Shown here one piece after another: positions 18,041 through 25,268 of a stretch of DNA of 39,287 bases. A model generated the notes under the pieces. The model was given only the letters and a program-made list of their open reading frames with translations, ran no database searches and had not been told where the DNA came from. Both the position numbers and the translations under genes were made by a program. The DNA is from Parendozoicomonas verongulae (GTDB taxonomy: Bacteria > Pseudomonadota > Gammaproteobacteria > Pseudomonadales > Endozoicomonadaceae): NCBI RefSeq assembly GCF_009711465.1, contig NZ_SMME01000841.1:1-39287 (forward strand). Direction: 5' to 3'. The stretch's first letter is position 1. Each line of letters begins with the position of its first letter.

Positions 18041-18991
18041 ATGCGTATTGTTATTGCTCTTGGCGGCAACGCGATGCTTCAACGTGGTCAGCCTCTGGAA
18101 GCTGGCATTCAGCGTGACAATATCCGCAAGGCTGCTGAAGTCATTGCCCGCGTAGCCCAGAAACATGAAGTCATTCTCACCCACGGCAATGGCCCTCAGG
18201 TTGGCCTGCTGGCGCTGCAGAATGCCGCCTATGACAAAGTCTCCCCCTACCCATTGGATGTTCTGGGTGCAGAAACCGCTGGTATGATTGGCTACATGAT
18301 GGAGCAAGAGCTCTATAACCAGATGCCTGGTGCTCAAATTGCCACTCTGGTCACTCAGACCCTGGTAGACAGCAACGACCCTGCTTTCCAGAACCCCACC
18401 AAGTTTGTTGGCCCGGTTTACAGCAAAGAAGAAGCCGAAGCACTGGCCGCTGAAAAAGGCTGGGATGTTAAGCAGGACGGTGACTATGTGCGTCGTGTTG
18501 TACCTTCCCCACTACCTTCCAGCATCGTAGAAGTGGATATGGTGAAGAAGCTGTCCGATATGGGTGCTCTGGTCATCTGCTCCGGCGGTGGTGGTGTACC
18601 TGTTCGCAAGGACGAAGAAGGCAAACTGCATGGTGTTGAAGCCGTTGTAGACAAGGATCTGACCGCTGCTCTGATGGCTGAACAACTGGGTGCCGACGCA
18701 CTGGTGATTATGACCGACGTTCCTGCAGTATGCGTAAACTTCGGTCAGCCCGATCAAAAAGAGATCCACAAAGCCTCCATTCAAGGCATCGGTGAGCTGG
18801 ACTTCCCCGCCGGTTCCATGGGGCCAAAGATTGACTCCTGCGCAAACTTCGTCGATAAAGGCGGCCGCTTTGCAGCGATCGGAAGTTTGTACGACGTTGA
18901 GCAAATTGTTGAAGGTCAGGCAGGCACCTGGATCACCAACGAAGTAGAAGGCATTTCTTTCTACGACAATAGCGCTGCAGCCGAAGCCTGA
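18041..18991 (+). CDS. arcC: Carbamate kinase (canonical)
   Basis: This enzyme makes ATP from ADP and carbamoyl phosphate, the energy-yielding last step of the ADI pathway. The 316 residues keep all family motifs: VIALGGNAML, THGNGPQVGLLAL, FQNPTKFVGPVY, CSGGGGVPV, VEAVVDKDL and GSMGPKIDS. It lies 11.7 kb from arcB, separated by the V-ATPase operon and zntA, instead of directly after it. Since the copy next to arcB has lost conserved lysines, this is probably the working ArcC. The ATG at 18041 has an AAGGAAA ribosome site; an upstream ATG at 17984 would add a non-homologous tail. Confidence 0.95.
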   Translation: MRIVIALGGNAMLQRGQPLEAGIQRDNIRKAAEVIARVAQKHEVILTHGNGPQVGLLALQNAAYDKVSPYPLDVLGAETAGMIGYMMEQELYNQMPGAQIATLVTQTLVDSNDPAFQNPTKFVGPVYSKEEAEALAAEKGWDVKQDGDYVRRVVPSPLPSSIVEVDMVKKLSDMGALVICSGGGGVPVRKDEEGKLHGVEAVVDKDLTAALMAEQLGADALVIMTDVPAVCVNFGQPDQKEIHKASIQGIGELDFPAGSMGPKIDSCANFVDKGGRFAAIGSLYDVEQIVEGQAGTWITNEVEGISFYDNSAAAEA

Positions 18992-19058
18992 AACCAAAGT
19001 ACCCGACAGTTCTCTTCTAAAAAGGCACTGTTTTTATAACTTTTAAACATACTGAGGC

Positions 19059-19096
19059 AGACCCATATAACATTAACCAAATATGGGTCTATTATT
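19059..19096 (+). terminator. Probable terminator after arcC
   Basis: A perfect 10-bp stem (AGACCCATAT/ATATGGGTCT) with a 12-base loop is followed by ATTATTTT. It sits 68 bases after the arcC stop. The T-tract is broken, so strength is uncertain. Confidence 0.65.
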
Positions 19097-19213
19097 TTGC
19101 CTTTTTATTTCTCATTCCTTGCAAGACCGCAATCCCCTGCTAGATATACCCCCTATCTGTTTTTTCTCATACATCTAACACTCAGTTCTGCGGAAGTTTG
19201 CAGAGGACTAATT

Positions 19214-22075
19214 ATGCCAGGTATTCAGAGCCAAAAGTTCGACTCGGGGCGGCTGTTGTTAACAGCCAGCATTGCGGCAGCTTCCGCACCAGCTGTGGGC
19301 CAGGTAGAAGTCGATAACATCCGTGCTCTGGGGGGCGCGCTGGCTGGCAGTAATGGTTTTGCATCCTCCCCGCAATTGCAGGAAACACTTCAGAAAAACC
19401 CACAGTGGAATGCTCTTCCCAGCTACAAAATAGAAGAGCTGTCTTCAACACCCTATACCTTTACAGATCGAGCCTATGAGGCTCTGTCCCGTGAAGTTCT
19501 CCCTCTGGCAAGTATCTTTGCACTTCATACCGCAGCGTCTACGGCAGGTCTGGAATTCCACCGTCTCTGGCGTACTGATGCGGACAAGGTATCTGAATAC
19601 GCATGGCGCCTGGGGGAAGCTATCGGTGACTTTGCATCATCGGAAACCACTACAGAATTGATGTGGCGCCTGCTCTCCACCAACATAGATTTTTTCACAT
19701 CAACAGACTTTGTCGAAAATTATACCGGTGCCACTGCATTCCGCATGCTACGCAGAGCTCTGGCCTACAGCTACGGTTTCTCTTACGCTCTGCCTGAAGC
19801 ATTGCACCAACATGTATTCAACGCCATTGGCTATGCTGGCATTGCCTTTGAAACACCCGCGCTCAACGAACATTTCGCCTTCACCTTCATCAGCTCCAGT
19901 ACCGGAAAAGACCCAGGCAGCCCCAACAGTGCTTATCTGGATCTGGACTTTGTCCATCGCGCCAAACCATTCGATGACCCGCAAAGCCGCTTCGAACGTG
20001 CTCTGGTAGCCCTTGATAAAGCCAGCCGTGAGAATAATGTCACCCGTGTTCGATTCTACCCCACTGTGGTTGGTGATCAGCGCAAAGACAGCGCCCTTGA
20101 ACTGTTTGTGCGTTTTTATGTGGATAACAGGCCTGGCCCCCTGATTCGCTTCCCGGCCAGCTTCGGCTCCAGCAGTACACGGATTTGGTGGACAGATGCT
20201 GTAGATCGTCAGATTTTCGAACGAGTCTACAACGATAGGGATCAGTATGCCGTTGTTGCTGTATACAACAAAATGATGGATTACAAAAACAGCGTCATCA
20301 CCCCGATTTCGGATGCCATTCTGGAGAAGATACCTGCCATCATGAGCTGGGCAGCCAGGGAACCTGTCGCTGGCGATTATGGTGCGATATTTGAGCAGCA
20401 AATCAACAATGCCATCGAAGCCGACACTGTAGGTGCTGAGAGCAGTGATGATGACCTGAACCTTGGACAACCCGCAAAGCCCAGGCAATCCATGCACCAC
20501 TCCGTGATGAAAAATGGTGACGACAGCTACATGTGGGTTGACGGCTATCACAGCCAGGGGGCGGAGCTTCCTATTTTTGTAATGATGTCCCGCAATAGCG
20601 CTGACAATATCCAGGTTGATGATCTGGTTAAGCTTGAAAAACACCTCCCATGGAACACCTATCGTGGCAGCTACAAAATGGCCTCTACCCTTGCCAAGAG
20701 CAAGGCTTATAGCATGATTGTACAGCGCCTGATGATGTCCCGCTCTGAGCAGTTTAAAGCACAGCGCAGGTTGGCTGAGCACCACATCAAACTCGTGCCG
20801 GAGCACTGGACATCCGGAGACGTCGACATATTTAATGAATACACTGATCTTGCACTGGATGGCCGCACTCTTGATCAGGCTCTGGAAGACACAAAAAAAT
20901 CTCTGGAAGGCACACCAGAATTTCAAGAGTGGAAAAAGAAAAAAGATATTATTGACGCAAAACGGAACAGACAGACGTCTGAAAAAGTTTTCGAAGATCT
21001 CAAAGAAAATCTGAAAGCGGCCCAAGAAGAAGTTTCTGCAGCAGGGGAGGAGCTCACAAGGGCTATAGGTAAAGCCAAAACACCTATTTTGAAAACCCTG
21101 CGGGATCGTGTTGCAGCCACCCACGTAGAACACGAGGAGGACCACGAAACAAAACAACAGAGAGCAGTTAGTGAGCTCGATGATTACCTGAAAGCGAATG
21201 AGCTTGATGAAATAGAAGGGCTTAAAGGCAAACTGGAAAAGGACTATCTGGTTGGGAACGAGCTAAAAAATGTGCAGTACGCCCAAAAAGAAAGAATAAA
21301 AGAATATGATAGCGCTAGAAAAGCCATTGATAATCTGCAAGCTGATATTGCTAAACATATTGCCGAACACAAGGCTCTTGGTAAATACATTGTTATAGAA
21401 AAAGTAGCCGAACTGGTAAAACAGGTTGAGCCGCACATGGATGCCGAGAAACAGAAACGATTTGATGAAACCTTTGCCGAACTACGTCAGGCAGGAGGCA
21501 CTGTTTACCCTGAACCAACGGGTCTGTTCCATGAATTGAAATCCTTTGGTAGAAACCTTCTTGGCTCTATTCCAGGACTAGATCACAAGTTCGGCCCAAA
21601 AGCTCAGGAAAAGGCCACTCATGATGCCCGTGAGCAAAGAGCAAAAGATCGAGTCACAGAAGAAAAGAAAAGAGCTGATGACGATAAGACAGAACGCAAA
21701 CGTCTAGAAGCTGAAGCCAAGCGCAAACGCCTGGCTGGCGCCGACGCTGAAGCAGAACGCAAACGTTTTCTGGAGACTTCGGTCATGGGCAAACACCAGG
21801 CCGAAACTATAAAGCCTAAGCTGAAAGAGCCTGATACAGAGGCTGTCATACCTGAGTCAGAAGAAGAAGGTGACGAAGAAGCATCAATCATTAATCAAGC
21901 ATTATCCAAGAAGACAACGCAGCAAGCTGCACAGATAAGCGAACCACCCTCCAGCAGCACCCCCCCTTCTGTGGAATTCACTGAAGAGCATGGAGTGCCC
22001 ACTGAAGAGCATGGAGTGCCCACTGAAGAGCCCGGAGTATCAGATGAAAAACCCAAAGATACTGATACGCCTTAA
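19214..22075 (+). CDS. Large protein of unknown function with charged coiled-coil half
   Basis: This 953-residue protein belongs to no family I recognise. Residues 1-35 have a hydrophobic stretch (LLLTASIAAASAPAVG) that could be a weak signal sequence. Residues ~50-560 look globular, with many aromatics (for example RIWWTDAVDRQIFERVY and DDSYMWVDGYHSQGAEL). From ~560 to ~870 it is highly charged Lys/Glu/Ala helix, likely coiled coil (for example RKRLAGADAEAERKRF). The last ~70 residues are acidic and Pro/Ser/Thr-rich with TEEHGVP repeats. The ATG at 19214 has a GAGGA site; the frame opens further upstream but adds an unlikely N-terminus. The architecture suggests a surface or exported (effector-like) protein, but this is only inference. 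Confidence 0.8.
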   Translation: MPGIQSQKFDSGRLLLTASIAAASAPAVGQVEVDNIRALGGALAGSNGFASSPQLQETLQKNPQWNALPSYKIEELSSTPYTFTDRAYEALSREVLPLASIFALHTAASTAGLEFHRLWRTDADKVSEYAWRLGEAIGDFASSETTTELMWRLLSTNIDFFTSTDFVENYTGATAFRMLRRALAYSYGFSYALPEALHQHVFNAIGYAGIAFETPALNEHFAFTFISSSTGKDPGSPNSAYLDLDFVHRAKPFDDPQSRFERALVALDKASRENNVTRVRFYPTVVGDQRKDSALELFVRFYVDNRPGPLIRFPASFGSSSTRIWWTDAVDRQIFERVYNDRDQYAVVAVYNKMMDYKNSVITPISDAILEKIPAIMSWAAREPVAGDYGAIFEQQINNAIEADTVGAESSDDDLNLGQPAKPRQSMHHSVMKNGDDSYMWVDGYHSQGAELPIFVMMSRNSADNIQVDDLVKLEKHLPWNTYRGSYKMASTLAKSKAYSMIVQRLMMSRSEQFKAQRRLAEHHIKLVPEHWTSGDVDIFNEYTDLALDGRTLDQALEDTKKSLEGTPEFQEWKKKKDIIDAKRNRQTSEKVFEDLKENLKAAQEEVSAAGEELTRAIGKAKTPILKTLRDRVAATHVEHEEDHETKQQRAVSELDDYLKANELDEIEGLKGKLEKDYLVGNELKNVQYAQKERIKEYDSARKAIDNLQADIAKHIAEHKALGKYIVIEKVAELVKQVEPHMDAEKQKRFDETFAELRQAGGTVYPEPTGLFHELKSFGRNLLGSIPGLDHKFGPKAQEKATHDAREQRAKDRVTEEKKRADDDKTERKRLEAEAKRKRLAGADAEAERKRFLETSVMGKHQAETIKPKLKEPDTEAVIPESEEEGDEEASIINQALSKKTTQQAAQISEPPSSSTPPSVEFTEEHGVPTEEHGVPTEEPGVSDEKPKDTDTP
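21980..22042 (+). repeat. Tandem 21-base coding repeat
   Basis: Two identical 21-base units (21980-22000, 22001-22021) and a diverged third (22022-22042) encode TEEHGVP, TEEHGVP and TEEPGVS at the C-terminus of the 953-residue protein. Identical units suggest recent slippage. Confidence 0.9.
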
Positions 22076-22099
22076 ATGAGGCTCTCTTCTACAAATCAG

Positions 22100-22136
22100 A
22101 TCCCCCTTAGAGCATACGGGCTAAGGGGGATTTCTT
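22100..22136 (+). terminator. Rho-independent terminator after the 953-residue protein gene
   Basis: A perfect 11-bp stem (ATCCCCCTTAG/CTAAGGGGGAT) with a 10-base loop is followed by TTTCTT, starting 25 bases after the stop. Confidence 0.88.
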
Positions 22137-22155
22137 AATCAAATGTCAGCTCAAG

Positions 22156-22395
22156 ATGAAGTACTCTCTGAACCTTAACGTATTAGCATTTGCTGCACTA
22201 CTTTGCGCCTGTGCCATATGCTCTCCAAATTATGCCTACGATTCAGACTATCAGGACAGCATGTCCTTCACAGAAGAGAGCGACCTCGATGATAAAGAGT
22301 TTTATACCGATACTGTTGAAGGTGATTTAACCCCTCCTCCTCTGTTTGATGAATACTTGCAGGAGGAATCGAGTAACAACGAAACCTGGGAGTAA
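22156..22395 (+). CDS. Small acidic secreted protein, unknown
   Basis: This 79-residue ORF starts with a plausible signal peptide (MKYSLNLNVLAFAALLCACA) containing three cysteines. No canonical lipobox is present. The mature part is very acidic (many D/E, no cysteine) with a TPPPLFDEYL motif. The ribosome site is weak (TCAAG). It begins just after a terminator, so it needs its own promoter. It could be a partner of the preceding large protein or an independent small exported protein; no function can be assigned. Confidence 0.5.
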   Translation: MKYSLNLNVLAFAALLCACAICSPNYAYDSDYQDSMSFTEESDLDDKEFYTDTVEGDLTPPPLFDEYLQEESSNNETWE

Positions 22396-22527
22396 GTAAA
22401 TCACTAGCAGCACTAGAGTCTCAATTCTCTTGTCACCTTTCGCTTCTCTGCCTCACCTTCAGACAAGCAGGATAATGGTCCGGGTACTTACTGCCAGGGC
22501 AAACTCTTAGCTTTGAGTAGAGCACCC

Positions 22528-23238
22528 ATGGATTACGATATATCAAACGCCCGCTCCATAGTTATCCTGACCGGTGCTGGTATTTCCGCAGAGTCAGGTG
22601 TAAACACCTTTCGCGCATCCGATGGACTGTGGGAAAACCACCCGGTAGAAGATGTGGCCACGCCTGAAGGCTTTGCCCGAAATCCGGAGTTGGTACAGTA
22701 CTTCTATAATGCCCGCAGACGGCAGTTATCCACGGTTGAACCCAATGCAGCGCATGTCGCTCTGGCTGACTTTGAGCGTCGTTTTGATGGCCGATTTCTG
22801 CTTATTACCCAAAACGTTGATGACCTGCATGAACGGGCTGGTTCAAATAACCTGCTTCATATGCACGGCGAACTGCTCAAAGCCCGCTGCACAGCCTGTG
22901 ACAGTGTGCATACAATCACTGGTGATTTATCCCTGGCAAGCATTTGCGGTGTCTGCCAGAGCCAAGGCACTGTAAGGCCGGATATTGTCTGGTTTGGGGA
23001 AATACCTATGGAAATGGAGCGAATCTACAATGCACTCACCCAGTGCGACCTGTTCGTTAGCATTGGAACATCAGGCAATGTTTATCCGGCAGCAGGCTTT
23101 GCACAGGAAGCTAAAAATACTGGAGCCACAACAGTCGAACTGAATCTTGACCCAAGCGTGCAGGCAAGCACCTTCGACTATTGTCTGCACGGTTTAGCAA
23201 CAGAAATCGTACCCGCATTTTTAACTCTCCCAAAGTAA
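22528..23238 (+). CDS. cobB: SIRT5-like NAD-dependent protein deacylase CobB
   Basis: This sirtuin removes acetyl and probably succinyl groups from lysines, using NAD+. The 236 residues show TGAGISAESG (15-24), FYNARRRQL (59-67) with Y60 and R63 that define class III desuccinylases, TQNVDDLHERAG (94-105), catalytic H113 in HMHGEL, the zinc cysteines C121, C124, C140 and C143, and RPDIVWFGE (150-158). The ATG at 22528 is preferred over a TTG at 22513. A clear ribosome site is lacking for either. It is convergent with the ribN-like gene, 11 bases apart. Confidence 0.93.
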   Translation: MDYDISNARSIVILTGAGISAESGVNTFRASDGLWENHPVEDVATPEGFARNPELVQYFYNARRRQLSTVEPNAAHVALADFERRFDGRFLLITQNVDDLHERAGSNNLLHMHGELLKARCTACDSVHTITGDLSLASICGVCQSQGTVRPDIVWFGEIPMEMERIYNALTQCDLFVSIGTSGNVYPAAGFAQEAKNTGATTVELNLDPSVQASTFDYCLHGLATEIVPAFLTLPK

Positions 23239-23249
23239 GCACGCAGGCA

Positions 23250-24170
23250 TCAGGCTTCAGCAGTCTTACCCTGTGAACTCTCTTCCTGAGTCTGGTAATT
23301 CTCTCTATGGGTGATAAACAGTGTGGCCCCAATAATCAGCGCTGCGCCGAGCCATAGCTCCCCGGGAGGTACAGTGCCCATCACCAGGAAGCCAACCAGA
23401 ACATTCAGCGGCAACTTAGCCAGATCAAAAGGTTGAACATAAGCAGCTTCGGCACATTGGTAAGCCTTAGTCAGTGCCAGCTGTGCGCAGCCGGTTAAAA
23501 CACCAGCCAGAAGAAGCAGTGGCCACATATTGCTCTGGGGCAGGGCCAAAACGGGCAAGGAGATAAACAGGTTAAATGGCACGGTCAAAGCAAATAAATA
23601 AAAGACCAGTGTCGTAGGGCTTTCTGTTTTTACCTGGGCTTTTGTCATCAAGGAATATGCTGCCCAGAACACCGCTGCGACCAAAGGAAGCAGTGCTGAG
23701 TAGTGCCAGGAGTCAGCCCAGGGTTCCAGAATAACCATTGCCCCAAAAAAGCCTGCAGCCGTGGCTAACCAGCGGGAGGGGGTGACCCTCTCCTGAAGAA
23801 ATAACGCAGAACCAATCACCACAAACAGCGGCGAGGTCATTAACAGGGCAATCGCCTGCCAGATAGGCACTGGCCAGGCCATAGCCCACAGCCAGAACTG
23901 CACACCAATCACTGCCGTAGCAACCCGAACAATATGGAATATCAGGTGGTTGGTTTGCAGACTTCTCCGAAAGCCTTGACGGAACATCCACGGCAGTAGC
24001 ACAAACATAGCAATACCATACTGATAAAGGGCTACGTCAGCCGAAGCAAAACCCTGCCGGAAACTGACCCATTGCGTTGCGCTGTTGACAATGGCAAAGG
24101 CCAGCCCGCTGACCAGCATCCAGAAAGCACCTTTCAATGGCGAATGATAAGAACTTTGAGAGTGTGACAC
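23250..24170 (-). CDS. ribN: DMT (EamA) transporter, probable riboflavin importer RibN
   Basis: This is a 306-residue inner-membrane protein with about ten hydrophobic helices in two EamA halves (GAFWMLVSGLAFAIVNSATQ first; PLVAAVFWAAYSLMTK starts the second). An FMN riboswitch sits directly upstream on the same strand. DMT carriers under FMN control are the RibN riboflavin importers of alphaproteobacteria and vibrios, so RibN is inferred from the switch. The GTG at 24170 is chosen because AAGGAG lies 7 bases before it; the in-frame ATG at 24188 and the far upstream start have no ribosome site. The C-terminal tail is polar (QTQEESSQGKTAEA). Confidence 0.85.
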   Translation of the reverse strand: MSHSQSSYHSPLKGAFWMLVSGLAFAIVNSATQWVSFRQGFASADVALYQYGIAMFVLLPWMFRQGFRRSLQTNHLIFHIVRVATAVIGVQFWLWAMAWPVPIWQAIALLMTSPLFVVIGSALFLQERVTPSRWLATAAGFFGAMVILEPWADSWHYSALLPLVAAVFWAAYSLMTKAQVKTESPTTLVFYLFALTVPFNLFISLPVLALPQSNMWPLLLLAGVLTGCAQLALTKAYQCAEAAYVQPFDLAKLPLNVLVGFLVMGTVPPGELWLGAALIIGATLFITHRENYQTQEESSQGKTAEA

Positions 24171-24250
24171 GATTAAACTCCTTAACATCGTGTCAGGACA
24201 GACTACAGGCACACAAAGATGTTCCACAAAAGAGCATCTGACAGGCAACC

Positions 24251-24382
24251 GTTTTCTCTTCCATCCGGACTGTAACCGTCGGCTCTGGAATCTCACCAGA
24301 TCAGCCCTCAACATACAGTGCCGAGGGGTCGCGGGCTTATGACTTACCGCCGGTAGGGACTTTCACCCTGCCCTGAGAATCC
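24251..24382 (-). ncRNA. FMN riboswitch (RFN element)
   Basis: Read on the minus strand, the sequence has every hallmark of the RFN aptamer: CAGGGTGAAAGTCCC, ACCGGCGGTA, AGCCCGCGA, GATCTGGTGAGATTCC, GCCGACGGTTACAGTCCGGA and TGGAAGAGAA, with a closing P1 stem of TTCTC/GAGAA. It lies about 80 bases before the GTG of the transporter. After the aptamer TGTCAG can pair with CTGACA near the start site, and AGATG with CATCT; either could form the switching platform. No U-run terminator is obvious, so control of translation is more likely (inference). FMN should turn the importer off. Confidence 0.95.
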
Positions 24383-24620
24383 AAGTTAAAGACTGCGGCT
24401 CTTAATCCGCCAAAGCAGGTCAAGAGCCCTGAAACTGAAAGCATTGTATGTGGGGGAGCCAATAAGCTCAAACTATTTAACAGGGCACGGAGTGAGATGA
24501 TCCAAATCAAAACCAATGAAAAGATAACCAATGTTACACATCAATACAGGGCCGATCTGGCCTCCTGCGACATTTCTCCTAGACTGACTCTTTTATAGAT
24601 ACAGGGTAGGTACAACTTCT

Positions 24621-24968
24621 TTGAAATCAGCAGTAACCAGCAAGCCATTTTTTTCTGTCATTATTCTGGTTGGGTTACTCCACCTCAGCCAGCCCAGCTA
24701 CAGTCTGTCATCTGGCTCGAATCCTCCTGCATCCTTTGTTCCGGCAGATCTTCGCCTGCATGAAAACCGTAAGATCAGAAAGCCACCTGCGGATACTCTG
24801 ATCCCCGATGAGGTGATTGTCAGTAAAATACCTTCACTTTCAGATGAGGAAAACCTGAAGGGGCGCGTCAATAAACGTAAGAAGAAGAAAAAGCTGTCGA
24901 ACCTCGAAAGATTACGACAGCTTTATTTACTTCCGCTGCTTCAACCATTGCTCTCTGGGGGGCAGTAG
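24621..24968 (+). CDS. Small putative secreted protein, unknown
   Basis: This 115-codon frame opens with TTG. The first ~28 residues look like a signal peptide (KPFFSVIILVGLLHLSQPSYS). The remainder is proline-rich, then very basic (RVNKRKKKKKLSNLERLRQL) and ends in a leucine-rich tail. Ribosome site AGGTAC is weak. No family is recognised. It stands alone between the FMN riboswitch and feoC, convergent with the latter. The signal peptide argues for a real gene, the TTG start against. Confidence 0.45.
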   Translation: MKSAVTSKPFFSVIILVGLLHLSQPSYSLSSGSNPPASFVPADLRLHENRKIRKPPADTLIPDEVIVSKIPSLSDEENLKGRVNKRKKKKKLSNLERLRQLYLLPLLQPLLSGGQ

Positions 24969-25001
24969 TTCCAGCAGTCCACATCATTTCTCAGGGCGCT
25001 A

Positions 25002-25268
25002 TCAGGAACAAGGTGTTCCCAGAGATATCAGTGCTGGTACAGCCTCAGCCGACTGAACCCACTGATACCAGACACTGTCACTCGCACGGTCACACCCGCC
25101 GCAACCTTGATTACAGGAGGACTCCACCCGAATAACACGCCCTTTTCTCATCCAGTGAGTTAACATCCCAGACATAACATTTTCCTCAGTATCGAAGTGA
25201 TTGGCCAGCTCATAGAGACTGACCATTCCGTCCTTCGATGCCAGGAATCGACGGATATCACTTAGCAC
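25002..25268 (-). CDS. feoC: FeoC-like Fe-S winged-helix protein
   Basis: This is the third gene of the ferrous iron operon. Its 88 residues begin with a winged-helix half (LSDIRRFLASKDGMVSLYELANHF) and then a cysteine cluster (C52, C56, C59), like the Fe-S site of FeoC. In enterobacteria FeoC steadies FeoB and may sense oxygen or iron; the same role is inferred here. The start is GTG at 25268, overlapping the feoB stop by 11 bases with an AGGTG site, so translation is probably coupled. The C-terminal extension (about 15 residues) is longer than in E. coli FeoC. Confidence 0.85.
   Translation of the reverse strand: MLSDIRRFLASKDGMVSLYELANHFDTEENVMSGMLTHWMRKGRVIRVESSCNQGCGGCDRASDSVWYQWVQSAEAVPALISLGTPCS

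Noticed and set aside
19748..21157. 469-codon open frame antisense to the 953-residue protein gene
   Set aside because: Composition is shadow-like (Cys/Phe/His rich) and there is no start signal; the plus-strand gene has a ribosome site and terminator.
21980..22042. Tandem repeat as a possible CRISPR array
   Set aside because: The units are directly adjacent, in frame and without spacers; it is a coding repeat.
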